Positions 1-6,216 of a stretch of 9,839 bases of DNA are shown here, in pieces. A program made the position numbers and the translations under genes. Within the stretch, counting starts at the first letter, position 1, and each line of letters opens with the position of its first letter. Below the pieces are notes generated by a model, which saw nothing but the letters and a program-made list of their open reading frames with translations, ran no database searches and was not told the origin of the DNA. This DNA comes from Actinomycetota bacterium (lineage in GTDB: Bacteria; Actinomycetota; Actinomycetes; Streptosporangiales; Streptosporangiaceae). The DNA is taken from positions 1-9,839 of the forward strand of contig PMST01000684.1 of the NCBI GenBank assembly GCA_003168295.1, given 5' to 3'.

Positions 1-1062
1 GGGGGCGCGTCGTTGTTGGCCGGCGGCCAGGCTGAGCAGCCGGCCGCTGGCCGCGGCCGCGCCGGCAGCCTGGGCGGCGGCCGCGGCCGCCACCAGAGGG
101 AGCCCGCAAGCCGTGGGTGTGAGGATCGCGCCGTCCAGGCTGAGCGCCAGGGCCCGGGAGCGGGCCGGAGAGCGCAGTAGCCGCCACCAGCGGGCGGCCA
201 GCCTCCTGGCCCGCGGAATGCATGACGCCGCGAACCAGACGGCCGTTCTCTGGGCGTCGAGCCCGTACTGCGGCTGTGGCTCGGACCCATCCGGGGCGGG
301 TTCGGGATGCGCTTCGCCGGTGGCGGTCAACTCGGCCCAGTCCGGGGGCAACAGCGCGCCGTTCCGCGTCAGCCGCGCGGTCAGGGCTACGGCGCCGTCC
401 GCCATTCGCTGCCATTGCTGGTTGCCGGTGAGGCAGGCCAAGCCGGTCAGCGCGGGCAGCGCCCAGTAGCTGGGGTCCACGGTGGCGGGAGGGCCGGTCG
501 CCCATGGGCCGGCCGCCAGGATCGGGGTTCCGCCGGGGCCGGTGATTACCTCATGGGCCAGCACCGCGTCGGCCACGTCCCTGCCGTCCTGGTGCAGCCT
601 GGCCGCGCCGAGGCCGTGGTAGCGGAGCAACGCCCAGGCGATCAGCAGATCGGCGTCACTGGCCGGTTCCGGGCTGAGGACGCGGCCGGCCGCGTCTGCG
701 TGGAAGGCGAACAGGCCGTCACGCAGTTGCAGGTGATCCCGCGTCCACTGCCAGATTCGGCCGAACAGGCGATCGCGGCCGGCCACCTCGGCCAGCAGCA
801 GGCCGTAAGCCTGGCCTTCGCTGACCGTGTCACCGCCTTGGTCGGGCCGGTAGACACGGCCATCGGGCCGCACGTAGGCAGCGAGGAACCGTGTCACCGC
901 CGGTAGCTGCGACACGACTTGACCGCCCGCTCCTGGACACTCGCCCGCACCGCGGCTCGGGCCCGCACCGCGGCTCGCGCTCGCTGCCGCGTCCCCGCTC
1001 ACCAAGGTGGCCAGCAGCAGCACGCACATGACCGCCGCGCAGGCCCCCACCGCGGTCCTCAC
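1..1062 (-). CDS. Exported family 8 glycoside hydrolase (endoglucanase-like), 3' end beyond the window
   Basis: Open for 354 codons from a GTG at 1062 to base 1 with no stop, so the C-terminus is missing. Residues 1-29 look like a Sec signal peptide: Arg2, a hydrophobic core around residues 7-21, and a likely cleavage after the AAASA stretch. GH8 landmarks follow in the expected order: TVSEGQAYGLLLAE with the presumed acid Glu82, ASDADLLIAWALL at 134-146 (close to the GH8 signature, with Asp136/Asp138), VDPSYWALP at 195-203, PPDWAEL near 240, and YGLDAQRTA with Asp269 near the place of the catalytic base in some GH8 subfamilies. GH8 enzymes hydrolyse beta-1,4-glucans or related polymers such as chitosan or xylan; the substrate cannot be told here. 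The start lies 6 nt after the stop of the upstream regulator, so the two are probably co-transcribed. No strong ribosome binding site is visible, and translation may be coupled. A later ATG (residue 12) would cut the signal peptide. Usual family length suggests only a short stretch is missing. Confidence 0.88.
   Translation of the reverse strand, partial: MRTAVGACAAVMCVLLLATLVSGDAAASASRGAGPSRGAGECPGAGGQVVSQLPAVTRFLAAYVRPDGRVYRPDQGGDTVSEGQAYGLLLAEVAGRDRLFGRIWQWTRDHLQLRDGLFAFHADAAGRVLSPEPASDADLLIAWALLRYHGLGAARLHQDGRDVADAVLAHEVITGPGGTPILAAGPWATGPPATVDPSYWALPALTGLACLTGNQQWQRMADGAVALTARLTRNGALLPPDWAELTATGEAHPEPAPDGSEPQPQYGLDAQRTAVWFAASCIPRARRLAARWWRLLRSPARSRALALSLDGAILTPTACGLPLVAAAAAAQAAGAAAASGRLLSLAAGQQRRAP
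943..975. repeat. 18-bp-period tandem repeat inside the GH8 gene
   Basis: The 15-mer GCCCGCACCGCGGCT occurs at 943-957 and again at 961-975. In the minus-strand reading frame it encodes SRGAGP then SRGAGE (residues 30-41), just after the predicted signal peptide. It is probably a slippage-generated linker extension with no catalytic role. Confidence 0.75.
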
Positions 1063-1068
1063 CAGAGT

Positions 1069-3366
1069 TCAGCGGCCGCCGCGGGCCATATAGGCGGAGG
1101 CGTCGGCGCGGTTGCGCACGCCGATCTTGCGGTAGGCGTTCGCCAGGTGCCGTTCGACGGTGTGGACGCTGACCACGAGTTCTGCGGCGATCTCCACGTT
1201 GGTGTGGCCGAAGGTCAGCAGGTTGAGGACCTCAGCTTCGCGGTCGGTCAGGCCGTCCGGCCTGCGGGCGCGACCACGGGGCACGGCGGCCGGTTCGGGC
1301 AGGCCGGCCGAGCGCTCGGCTTCGGCCAGCAGGCCGGCCAGGATGCCCGGGTCCGGGAAGGTGGCGATGAGGTCGCAGGCCTCGCCTAGGAGGACGCGCG
1401 CGTCAGCGGCGCGGCTGTCGCGGGCGTAGATCCTGGCCAGGGACGCCAGCGCGGCGGCGGTATCCGGGCGCCACCGCTGACGCCTGGCGCGGTCGAGCGC
1501 GGCGAGCGCGACTGTCTCGGCCGCGGCCAGCTCACCGCGGTCGGCGAGCAGGTCAGCCTGGGTCAGGTCGCCGAGCACGGTGACCCCGACGCGCCGGCCG
1601 TCCAGGTCCGCCGCCTCGCGCAGGTAGCGCCCGGCCGCCTCGTTCTCGCCCTGCCGTGCGGACATTGCCGCCAGGCAGCTCAGGGCCAGCAGGCTGGCCG
1701 AGCTGTCAGCTTGCTGGTGAACAGGCCGGCTTACCTGCTCCAGAAGCAGCCTGGCGTCGGCGTCCTGGCCACGCCAGAACAAGATCACGCCAAGCGCCGC
1801 GAGCGTTCGAGCCCGCCAGTAAACGTTGCCGGATTCCAGCTCCAGCTCCGCTGCCCGGCGGCCGGCCGCCTCGGCCGCGGCTAGATCGCCATCCAAGAGG
1901 CGATGCAGCGCCCGGTGGAAGCAGATGGCCGACTCCGCAGAGGCTGGTCCGTAGCGCCAGGCGTTATGTGGCGGGGCCGCCTCGGCCGCCGCTAGCCATG
2001 GCTCCACTTCCTCTGGCCGACCGTGGAGCCTGGCCAGCAACCCTCGGATGAGGCACATCTGGGCATTGCCGGTGACCATCTCGGGCGGCAGCCGGTCCAG
2101 CCACCCCTCCACGGTCTCGGTCAGCCCTTCATCGAGAGCCTCATCCCAGTGCCCAGTTATCAGCTCTCGGGCGTCGGACAGGTCGCCGGCGGCGATGGCG
2201 TGGTCGATCGCCTCCGCGATCGTCCCATGCTGCCGGTGCCACGCCGAGGCGCGCCGGTGCAGCAGCGGCGCCAGCCCCGGCTCGACGCGGTCCAGTTCGT
2301 GGCGCAGCGCCTCGGCGAATAGGACGTGGTAGCGGTACCAGCAACGGGTGTTGTCCAGCGGCACCAGAAACAGCTGGCAGCGTTCGATCTCCTCCAGCAG
2401 GTCCCGCGAGCCGGCCGAGCCGGTCACCGCGTCGCACAACGATGCGCAGAACCGGTCAAGCACCGCCGTGCGGAGCAAGAACGTCCGAGTCCGGGGCGGC
2501 AGCCCGGCCAGCACCTCAGCGCACAGGTAGTCGAAGATGTGCCGGTCATCGGCGACCGCGCCGATGAACCCGGCCGTGTGACCGTCCTTTCGGCCCCGCA
2601 GCGACAGCCCGGACAGGTACAAGCCCGCGGCCCAGCCCTCGGTGCGCTGCCACAGGGCGTGGATCTCCTCGAGGGGCAGCGCCAGGCCAAAGGTCTGGTT
2701 GAGCAGCCGCTCCGCCTCGTCCAGGGAGAAGCGAAGCTGGTCGGCCCGGATCTCCGCCAGCTCTCCGCGGGCGCGCAGCCGGGCCAGCGGCAGCTCCGGG
2801 TCACGGCGAGCCGCTACCACCAGGCTCAGCGTCGGCGGCAGGTGCTCCACCAGGAACTCGAAACCCGCCCGCACCTCTGGACTGGTGATCAGATGAAGAT
2901 CATCGAGCACCAGGGTGATCCGCCCGGGCATCCGGGCCAGGTGGTCAACCAGCAGCGTCTCTACCCACCCGGGTGTTCTGGGCCCGGCGGTCAGCGCCTC
3001 CAGCGCCGCCGCGCCGGCACCCGGCGCCACCGTGCCCAGCGCCGCGATGACCCCGGACCAGAACCGCACCGGGTCGTTGTCGCTCTCCCCGACCGACAGC
3101 CACGCGGCGCCTGAATCCTGTGCCAGCCACCAGTCGCGCAGCAGCGAAGTCTTCCCGCACCCCGTCGGCGCGACCGTCAGCACCAGGCTGGCCGTCGAGC
3201 TCTCGGCCAGCCGGTCCAGCAGCGCAGGCCGGGCCACGGTGTCCGGGGGGGCCGCGGGCGGACGCAGCACCGAGGCGACGACCATAGTGCGGCGAGCGGC
3301 CCCGTTGGCCGCCCGCAGTCGCACGTCAAGAACGCCCTGTTCAGCCAGGTTCATAATGTCGGTCAC
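1069..3366 (-). CDS. LAL-family (MalT-like) ATP-binding LuxR transcriptional regulator
   Basis: 765 aa, close to usual size for large ATP-binding regulators of the LuxR (LAL) family. After a short leader comes the typical LRPP...VARPALLDRL entry (34-53), Walker A APTGCGKT (66-73), Walker B TLVLDD (151-156), and the signature VVAARRDPELPLARLRARGEL...LRFSLDEAERLL (183-222). WYRYHVLFAEALRHEL (343-358) marks the domain after the ATPase. Residues about 365-690 are helical TPR-like repeats, and the C-terminus (704-763) is a complete LuxR-type helix-turn-helix (LTDREAEVLNLL...VSVHTVERHLANAYRKIGV). Such proteins bind ATP and usually a small inducer such as a sugar, then activate transcription. The GTG at 3366 is the earliest possible start, because an in-frame TGA lies 9 nt before it; an AGAGAG stretch may serve as a weak ribosome binding site. 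ATG codons at residues 5 and 28 are alternatives. The GH8 gene follows after 6 nt and is a plausible target of control. Confidence 0.93.
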   Translation of the reverse strand: MTDIMNLAEQGVLDVRLRAANGAARRTMVVASVLRPPAAPPDTVARPALLDRLAESSTASLVLTVAPTGCGKTSLLRDWWLAQDSGAAWLSVGESDNDPVRFWSGVIAALGTVAPGAGAAALEALTAGPRTPGWVETLLVDHLARMPGRITLVLDDLHLITSPEVRAGFEFLVEHLPPTLSLVVAARRDPELPLARLRARGELAEIRADQLRFSLDEAERLLNQTFGLALPLEEIHALWQRTEGWAAGLYLSGLSLRGRKDGHTAGFIGAVADDRHIFDYLCAEVLAGLPPRTRTFLLRTAVLDRFCASLCDAVTGSAGSRDLLEEIERCQLFLVPLDNTRCWYRYHVLFAEALRHELDRVEPGLAPLLHRRASAWHRQHGTIAEAIDHAIAAGDLSDARELITGHWDEALDEGLTETVEGWLDRLPPEMVTGNAQMCLIRGLLARLHGRPEEVEPWLAAAEAAPPHNAWRYGPASAESAICFHRALHRLLDGDLAAAEAAGRRAAELELESGNVYWRARTLAALGVILFWRGQDADARLLLEQVSRPVHQQADSSASLLALSCLAAMSARQGENEAAGRYLREAADLDGRRVGVTVLGDLTQADLLADRGELAAAETVALAALDRARRQRWRPDTAAALASLARIYARDSRAADARVLLGEACDLIATFPDPGILAGLLAEAERSAGLPEPAAVPRGRARRPDGLTDREAEVLNLLTFGHTNVEIAAELVVSVHTVERHLANAYRKIGVRNRADASAYMARGGR

Positions 3367-3424
3367 AGCGCATCATCTCTCTGCGGTTTCGCGGGACAAG
3401 AGCTTCTCCCGTTGCCATCTGGCT

Positions 3425-3441
3425 CTACTGCGTCACCAGGT
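3425..3441 (+). repeat. 17-bp direct repeat, copy 1
   Basis: CTACTGCGTCACCAGGT matches copy 2 at 3554-3570 in 16 of 17 positions, 129 bp apart and in the same orientation. Two copies of one motif in a promoter region suggest a regulator binding site. Confidence 0.55.
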
Positions 3442-3458
3442 AGCATCGCCACGACCCG

Positions 3459-3488
3459 TGTGAGCCGTCATCACAGCATTGATGTGAT
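3459..3488. promoter_or_regulatory. Nested TGTGA/TCACA/TGTGA half-sites, candidate operator
   Basis: TGTGA at 3459-3463, TCACA at 3471-3475 and TGTGA at 3483-3487 alternate at exact 12-bp steps. Each neighbouring pair forms an inverted repeat with a 7-nt spacer. The right-hand pair extends to perfect 6-bp arms: ATCACA (3470-3475) and TGTGAT (3483-3488). The half-sites resemble those of CRP/FNR and Rex family operators, but those normally use a 6-nt spacer, so the cognate protein is unknown. Confidence 0.45.
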
Positions 3489-3553
3489 TCGTCCCGTTCT
3501 TACTCGCCGGGAACCTGTCTGCACGGCCACGCGCTCTGCACAGCACCCCTTGC

Positions 3554-3578
3554 CTGCTGCGTCACCAGGTCCGTGACG
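3554..3578 (+). promoter_or_regulatory. 17-bp direct repeat copy 2, extended into a palindrome
   Basis: CTGCTGCGTCACCAGGT (3554-3570) is the second copy of the motif at 3425. Here it continues so that CGTCAC (3560-3565) and GTGACG (3573-3578) form a perfect 6-bp inverted repeat around the 7-nt spacer CAGGTCC. The first copy has only the left arm. It may be an operator for the dehydrogenase or for autoregulation of the LAL gene. Confidence 0.45.
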
Positions 3579-3771
3579 AACCCAATCACGACCTGGCTGA
3601 GATGGCCTCATTGCCGGGCAGCTGCATAGCCGGGCCGTAGGTCTTCATAGCGGGTCAAGTTGGTCGTTTGCCTCGATGAATGCTCCGCGGTCCTCTGCTG
3701 GACTTTCCGTAGTCCCCAGCGCACGCCTGTCGCGGCGTCGGGCTTATCAACCGGCTTACGAAAGGACCGCC

Positions 3772-5178
3772 ATGTCGTCTCCAGCCTCTCTCACGGACGC
3801 CTCCCTTGACTACACCGACCTCATCGCCGCCCAGCGCGCGTACTTCCTGTCCGGGGCGACACGGCCGGTGGCATGGCGGCGCGCGCAGCTAGAAGCGCTC
3901 AAGGCGCTGCTGGAGGACAACCGAGGCCGCTTCTACTCGGCGCTGTACGACGATCTTCGCCGGAATGAGGTCGACGCGGATCTGATGGACATCGGCCATT
4001 GCATCAACGAGGCCGACTACGCGCTGAGGCACATGCAGTCGTGGCTGAAGCCCGAGCACTTGCCGATGCCACTGGTGCTCGAGCCGGGCCGGATCAGGGT
4101 GCGTCACGATCCGTTGGGCGTCACCTTGATCATCGGCCCGTGGAACGAGCCGCTGATGCTGACCTTCGGCCCGCTGGCGCCGGCGCTTGCCGCCGGGAAT
4201 ACCGCGGTGATCAAGCCATCGGAGCTGAGCGTCGCCACCTCGGCGCTGATCGCCGAGCTTGTCCCTCGCTACCTGGACCGGCAGGCGGTCGCGGTGGTGG
4301 AGGGCGGGGTGCCCGAGACGACGGCGCTGCTCGAGCAGCAGTGGGACTTCATCTTTTTCACCGGCAGCCCCCGGGTGGGCAAGATCATCCATCAGGCCGC
4401 GGCCAAGCACCTGACGCCGACGGTGCTCGAGTTGGGCGGCAAGAATCCGACGATCGTGCACTCCTCGGCGGACATCAAGGCCGCGGCGCGGCGGATCGCG
4501 AACATGCGCTTCGCCAACGGGGGGCAGATCTGCACCGCACCTGATCACGTGCTCGTGTGGCCTGAGATAAAAGACGAGCTGGTCGAGCACCTGGTTCAGG
4601 CGGTGCGCGACTTCTACGGCGAGGAGCCGCAGCAAAGCCCCGACTACGGCCGGATCGTCAATCGCGCCAGCGCCGAGCGCCTCGCCGGGCTGCTCGGCAG
4701 CGGCAGAGCGGTCGTCGGCGGGCGTGTCGATCTCGACGACCTCTACGTCGCGCCGACGGTGCTCGTCGACGTCGGCTGGGATTCGCCGATCATGCAGGAG
4801 GAGGTGTTCGGCCCGATCCTGCCGGTCCTGGAAATCGACTCCGTCCGGGGGGTCATCGACTGGGTCAACGGCCACCCGGCGCCGCTTGCCCTTTACGTCT
4901 TCGCCAACGACCAAGACGTGACCGAACAGATCATCGCCGCCACCCCATCGGGCAACGTGGACGTGAACGACTGCACACTGCACCCGCTCGTCTCGGACAT
5001 CCCGTTCGGCGGGGTGGGCAACTCCGGCATGGGCAAATACCACGGCCGTTGGGGCTTCGAGGCGTTCACAAACACCCGCGGCGTCCTCTACCACAGCCCG
5101 AGAGTGGATCCTGAGCTCCGCTACCCGCCGTACGCTAACCACCGCCTCGCGTGGGACCTCGCGCGAAAGCTGGCCTGA
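3772..5178 (+). CDS. Class-3-type aldehyde dehydrogenase
   Basis: 468 aa from the ATG at 3772, preceded by AAAGGA at 3761-3766 with a 5-nt gap. That site decides the start over the in-frame ATG at 3676, whose extra 32 residues are Arg/Ser/Ala-rich and unlike the family. The enzyme oxidises aldehydes to acids with NAD(P)+. Catalytic and cofactor motifs are intact: IGPWNEP with Asn125, GNTAVIKPSE with Lys148, FFTGSP (195-200), VLELGGKNP with general base Glu220, GGQICTAPDHV with nucleophile Cys254, EEVFGPILPV (343-352) and PFGGVGNSGMGKYHG (411-425). Length and the FGGVGNSGMGKYHG ending fit the class 3 (fatty or coniferyl aldehyde dehydrogenase-like) group rather than the roughly 500-aa betaine-aldehyde type. 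It stands alone in a divergent position. Oxidation of the aldehyde made by the decarboxylase at 6217-7962 is a plausible role, but long-chain or aromatic aldehydes are equally possible. Confidence 0.93.
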   Translation: MSSPASLTDASLDYTDLIAAQRAYFLSGATRPVAWRRAQLEALKALLEDNRGRFYSALYDDLRRNEVDADLMDIGHCINEADYALRHMQSWLKPEHLPMPLVLEPGRIRVRHDPLGVTLIIGPWNEPLMLTFGPLAPALAAGNTAVIKPSELSVATSALIAELVPRYLDRQAVAVVEGGVPETTALLEQQWDFIFFTGSPRVGKIIHQAAAKHLTPTVLELGGKNPTIVHSSADIKAAARRIANMRFANGGQICTAPDHVLVWPEIKDELVEHLVQAVRDFYGEEPQQSPDYGRIVNRASAERLAGLLGSGRAVVGGRVDLDDLYVAPTVLVDVGWDSPIMQEEVFGPILPVLEIDSVRGVIDWVNGHPAPLALYVFANDQDVTEQIIAATPSGNVDVNDCTLHPLVSDIPFGGVGNSGMGKYHGRWGFEAFTNTRGVLYHSPRVDPELRYPPYANHRLAWDLARKLA

Positions 5179-5186
5179 CCGTCCAC

Positions 5187-5213
5187 CCGGCTCGGATACG
5201 GCTGTCAAGCCGG
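5187..5213 (+). terminator. Weak stem-loop after the aldehyde dehydrogenase
   Basis: CCGGCT (5187-5192) pairs with AGCCGG (5208-5213). The stem extends by CAC/GTG if one C is bulged out. There is a 15-nt loop and no T tract. It lies 8 nt past the stop codon and is a candidate terminator only. Confidence 0.3.
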
Positions 5214-5265
5214 TGAGACGGGCCACGGAGTCCTGCTAGAACTGCGTCGACCGCGACTAGTCTGC

Positions 5266-5287
5266 ACAGCCGGCGTACAGGCTGTAC
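5266..5287. promoter_or_regulatory. Overlapping palindromes between dehydrogenase and broken regulator
   Basis: GTACAG-G-CTGTAC (5275-5287) is a perfect 13-nt palindrome. It overlaps a second inverted repeat, ACAGCC (5266-5271) with GGCTGT (5280-5285). Either could be an operator left from the promoter of the now broken LAL gene, or a hairpin in the dehydrogenase 3' region. The remainder of 5179-5340 shows nothing I can assign. Confidence 0.35.
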
Positions 5288-5340
5288 CTGGGGAACAATG
5301 CCGGGCAGTGGATTTATGGCGAGCCGCCAATAAAGATACG

Positions 5341-6150
5341 CGCGCCGCGCTCGTCGTACCGCATACCCTCGCGACGCCGATGAGAGCGCACATGTTGCAG
5401 GCTCTGGTGCTGCTGGGCGATACCCGGCGTGCCGGACGCGTCCTGGCCGGGCTGGACGCTCACGAGCGCGAGGGCGGCGAGATGCGCACCGCCATCGCGG
5501 TGCTACGGCTGGCCCAGCACGATCCGCAGGGGGGCGAAGGCCGCGGTCGCGCCCGTCTTGGACGGTTCCCTTCGAGTTCACCCGGTATGGATAGTGGCGG
5601 CGGCCTTGCTCGAGGCGATCGCGCACGACACGCTCGGCGACCCGGGCGCCGCCGGGCGCGCGCTCGAGCGCGCTCTCGACGTCGCCGAACCCGATCTCAC
5701 GCTCTTCCCGTTCCTCGTCCACCCTGCGCCAGGGCTGCTTGAGCTCCACGCCCGGAACTGCGCCAAGCACGCGACCCTGATCTCCGAGATCCTCAGCCTG
5801 CCCGGGGGGTATGGGGGGGCGGGCAGCCCCCCCGTAAGCAGGGGGGGTCTGGGGGGATCGTCCCCCCGGGGATAATAGAGCCGCTGAGCCAGAGCGAGAT
5901 CCGGGTGCTGCGGTATCTGCCGACCAACTTGTCGGCCCGGGAGATCGCCCGCGAGCTGTCGGTGTCGCTGAACACGGTCCGCACGCACATGCGCCACATC
6001 TTCGCCAAGCTAGGCGTGCACCACCGCACCGAGGCTGTTACCCAGGCCCGCGCCCTCGGCTTGTCGGTACCGTCCCCCCCGCATGCCCTTAGGTTCCCTG
6101 CGTATAGGGCGGCAGCCTCAGTTGACGAACCCGGAGTGTGTCAGCAGTAG
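5341..6150 (+). pseudogene. C-terminal remnant of a second LAL/LuxR regulator, frameshifted
   Basis: Three consecutive stretches in different frames reconstruct the end of a LAL regulator. Frame A (about 5341-5528) reads TPMRAHMLQALVLLGDTRR... to RLAQHDPQ. Frame B (about 5530-5800) reads AKAAVAPVLDGSLRVHPVW...LLEAIAHDTLGDPGAAGRALERALD...FPFLVHPAPGLLELHAR...LISEILSLPG. Frame A again (5881 onward) reads PLSQSEIRVLRYLPTNLSAREIARELSVSLNTVRTHMRHIFAKLGVHHR, an intact LuxR helix-turn-helix. The first break is at a run of six G (5529-5534): removing one G restores the frame. The second is the G/C-rich palindromic insert at 5801-5871, after which frame B hits TAA at 5873. The ATPase half is absent. 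The tail after about 6078 is probably read-through to TAG at 6148-6150. The helix-turn-helix belongs to a different LAL subgroup from the intact regulator at 1069, so this is not a recent copy. A GTG at 5905 could in principle start an 81-aa DNA-binding-only protein, but no ribosome site supports it. Confidence 0.82.
5801..5871. repeat. G/C palindromic insert (REP/MITE-like) inside the LAL remnant
   Basis: The segment is framed by perfect 9-bp inverted ends, CCCGGGGGG (5801-5809) and CCCCCCGGG (5862-5870). Inside it are two strong hairpins: seven G at 5813-5819 with seven C at 5827-5833, and GGGGGGA (5851-5857) with TCCCCCC (5861-5867) around a TCG loop. It sits in the linker between the TPR region and the helix-turn-helix. 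The insert must be 2 mod 3 in net length to explain the frame change. It could be a small non-autonomous mobile repeat or an expanded hairpin; I cannot assign it to a named family. Confidence 0.6.
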
Positions 6151-6166
6151 TCGGCCGGGCCGTACG

Positions 6167-6205
6167 AACACGGCCCCTCACGTTCGTCACGTGAGGGGCC
6201 GTGTT
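6167..6205. terminator. Strong bidirectional hairpin terminator
   Basis: A perfect 16-bp stem (AACACGGCCCCTCACG, 6167-6182, with its complement at 6190-6205) closes a 7-nt loop TTCGTCA. It sits between the 3' end of the plus-strand regulator remnant and the 3' end of the minus-strand decarboxylase, 11 nt from the latter's stop. The symmetrical AA/TT ends and the position between convergent units fit a terminator working in both directions. A long T tract is absent, as is common in actinomycetes. Confidence 0.85.
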
Positions 6206-6216
6206 AGCTCACCAGA

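Larger units (their letters stand above)
3367..3771. other. 405-bp divergent intergenic region
   Basis: This gap separates the minus-strand LAL regulator from the plus-strand aldehyde dehydrogenase, so it should carry two divergent promoters. I see no convincing -35/-10 pair. It holds the half-site cluster at 3459-3488, two copies of a 17-bp motif (3425 and 3554), and a palindrome at 3560-3578, each listed separately. An open frame continues upstream of the dehydrogenase start to an ATG at 3676, but its 32 codons look like read-through of non-coding DNA. Confidence 0.7.

Noticed and set aside
307..906. 199-codon plus-strand frame at the left end
   Set aside because: The opposite strand carries the GH8 gene with ordered family motifs through the same bases; the plus frame resembles nothing.
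3459..3475. Canonical Rex or CRP operator
   Set aside because: The half-sites fit, but the spacer is 7 nt, not the usual 6, so a named assignment is not justified.
3676..3771. 32-residue N-terminal extension of the aldehyde dehydrogenase
   Set aside because: The ribosome site AAAGGA sits directly before the ATG at 3772; the extension is unlike the family and has no ribosome site of its own.
3889..5226. 445-codon open frame on the minus strand opposite the aldehyde dehydrogenase
   Set aside because: It is antisense to a gene with every catalytic motif intact. Its translation is Arg/Val/Asp/His-rich with no recognisable domain, typical of shadow frames in high-GC DNA.
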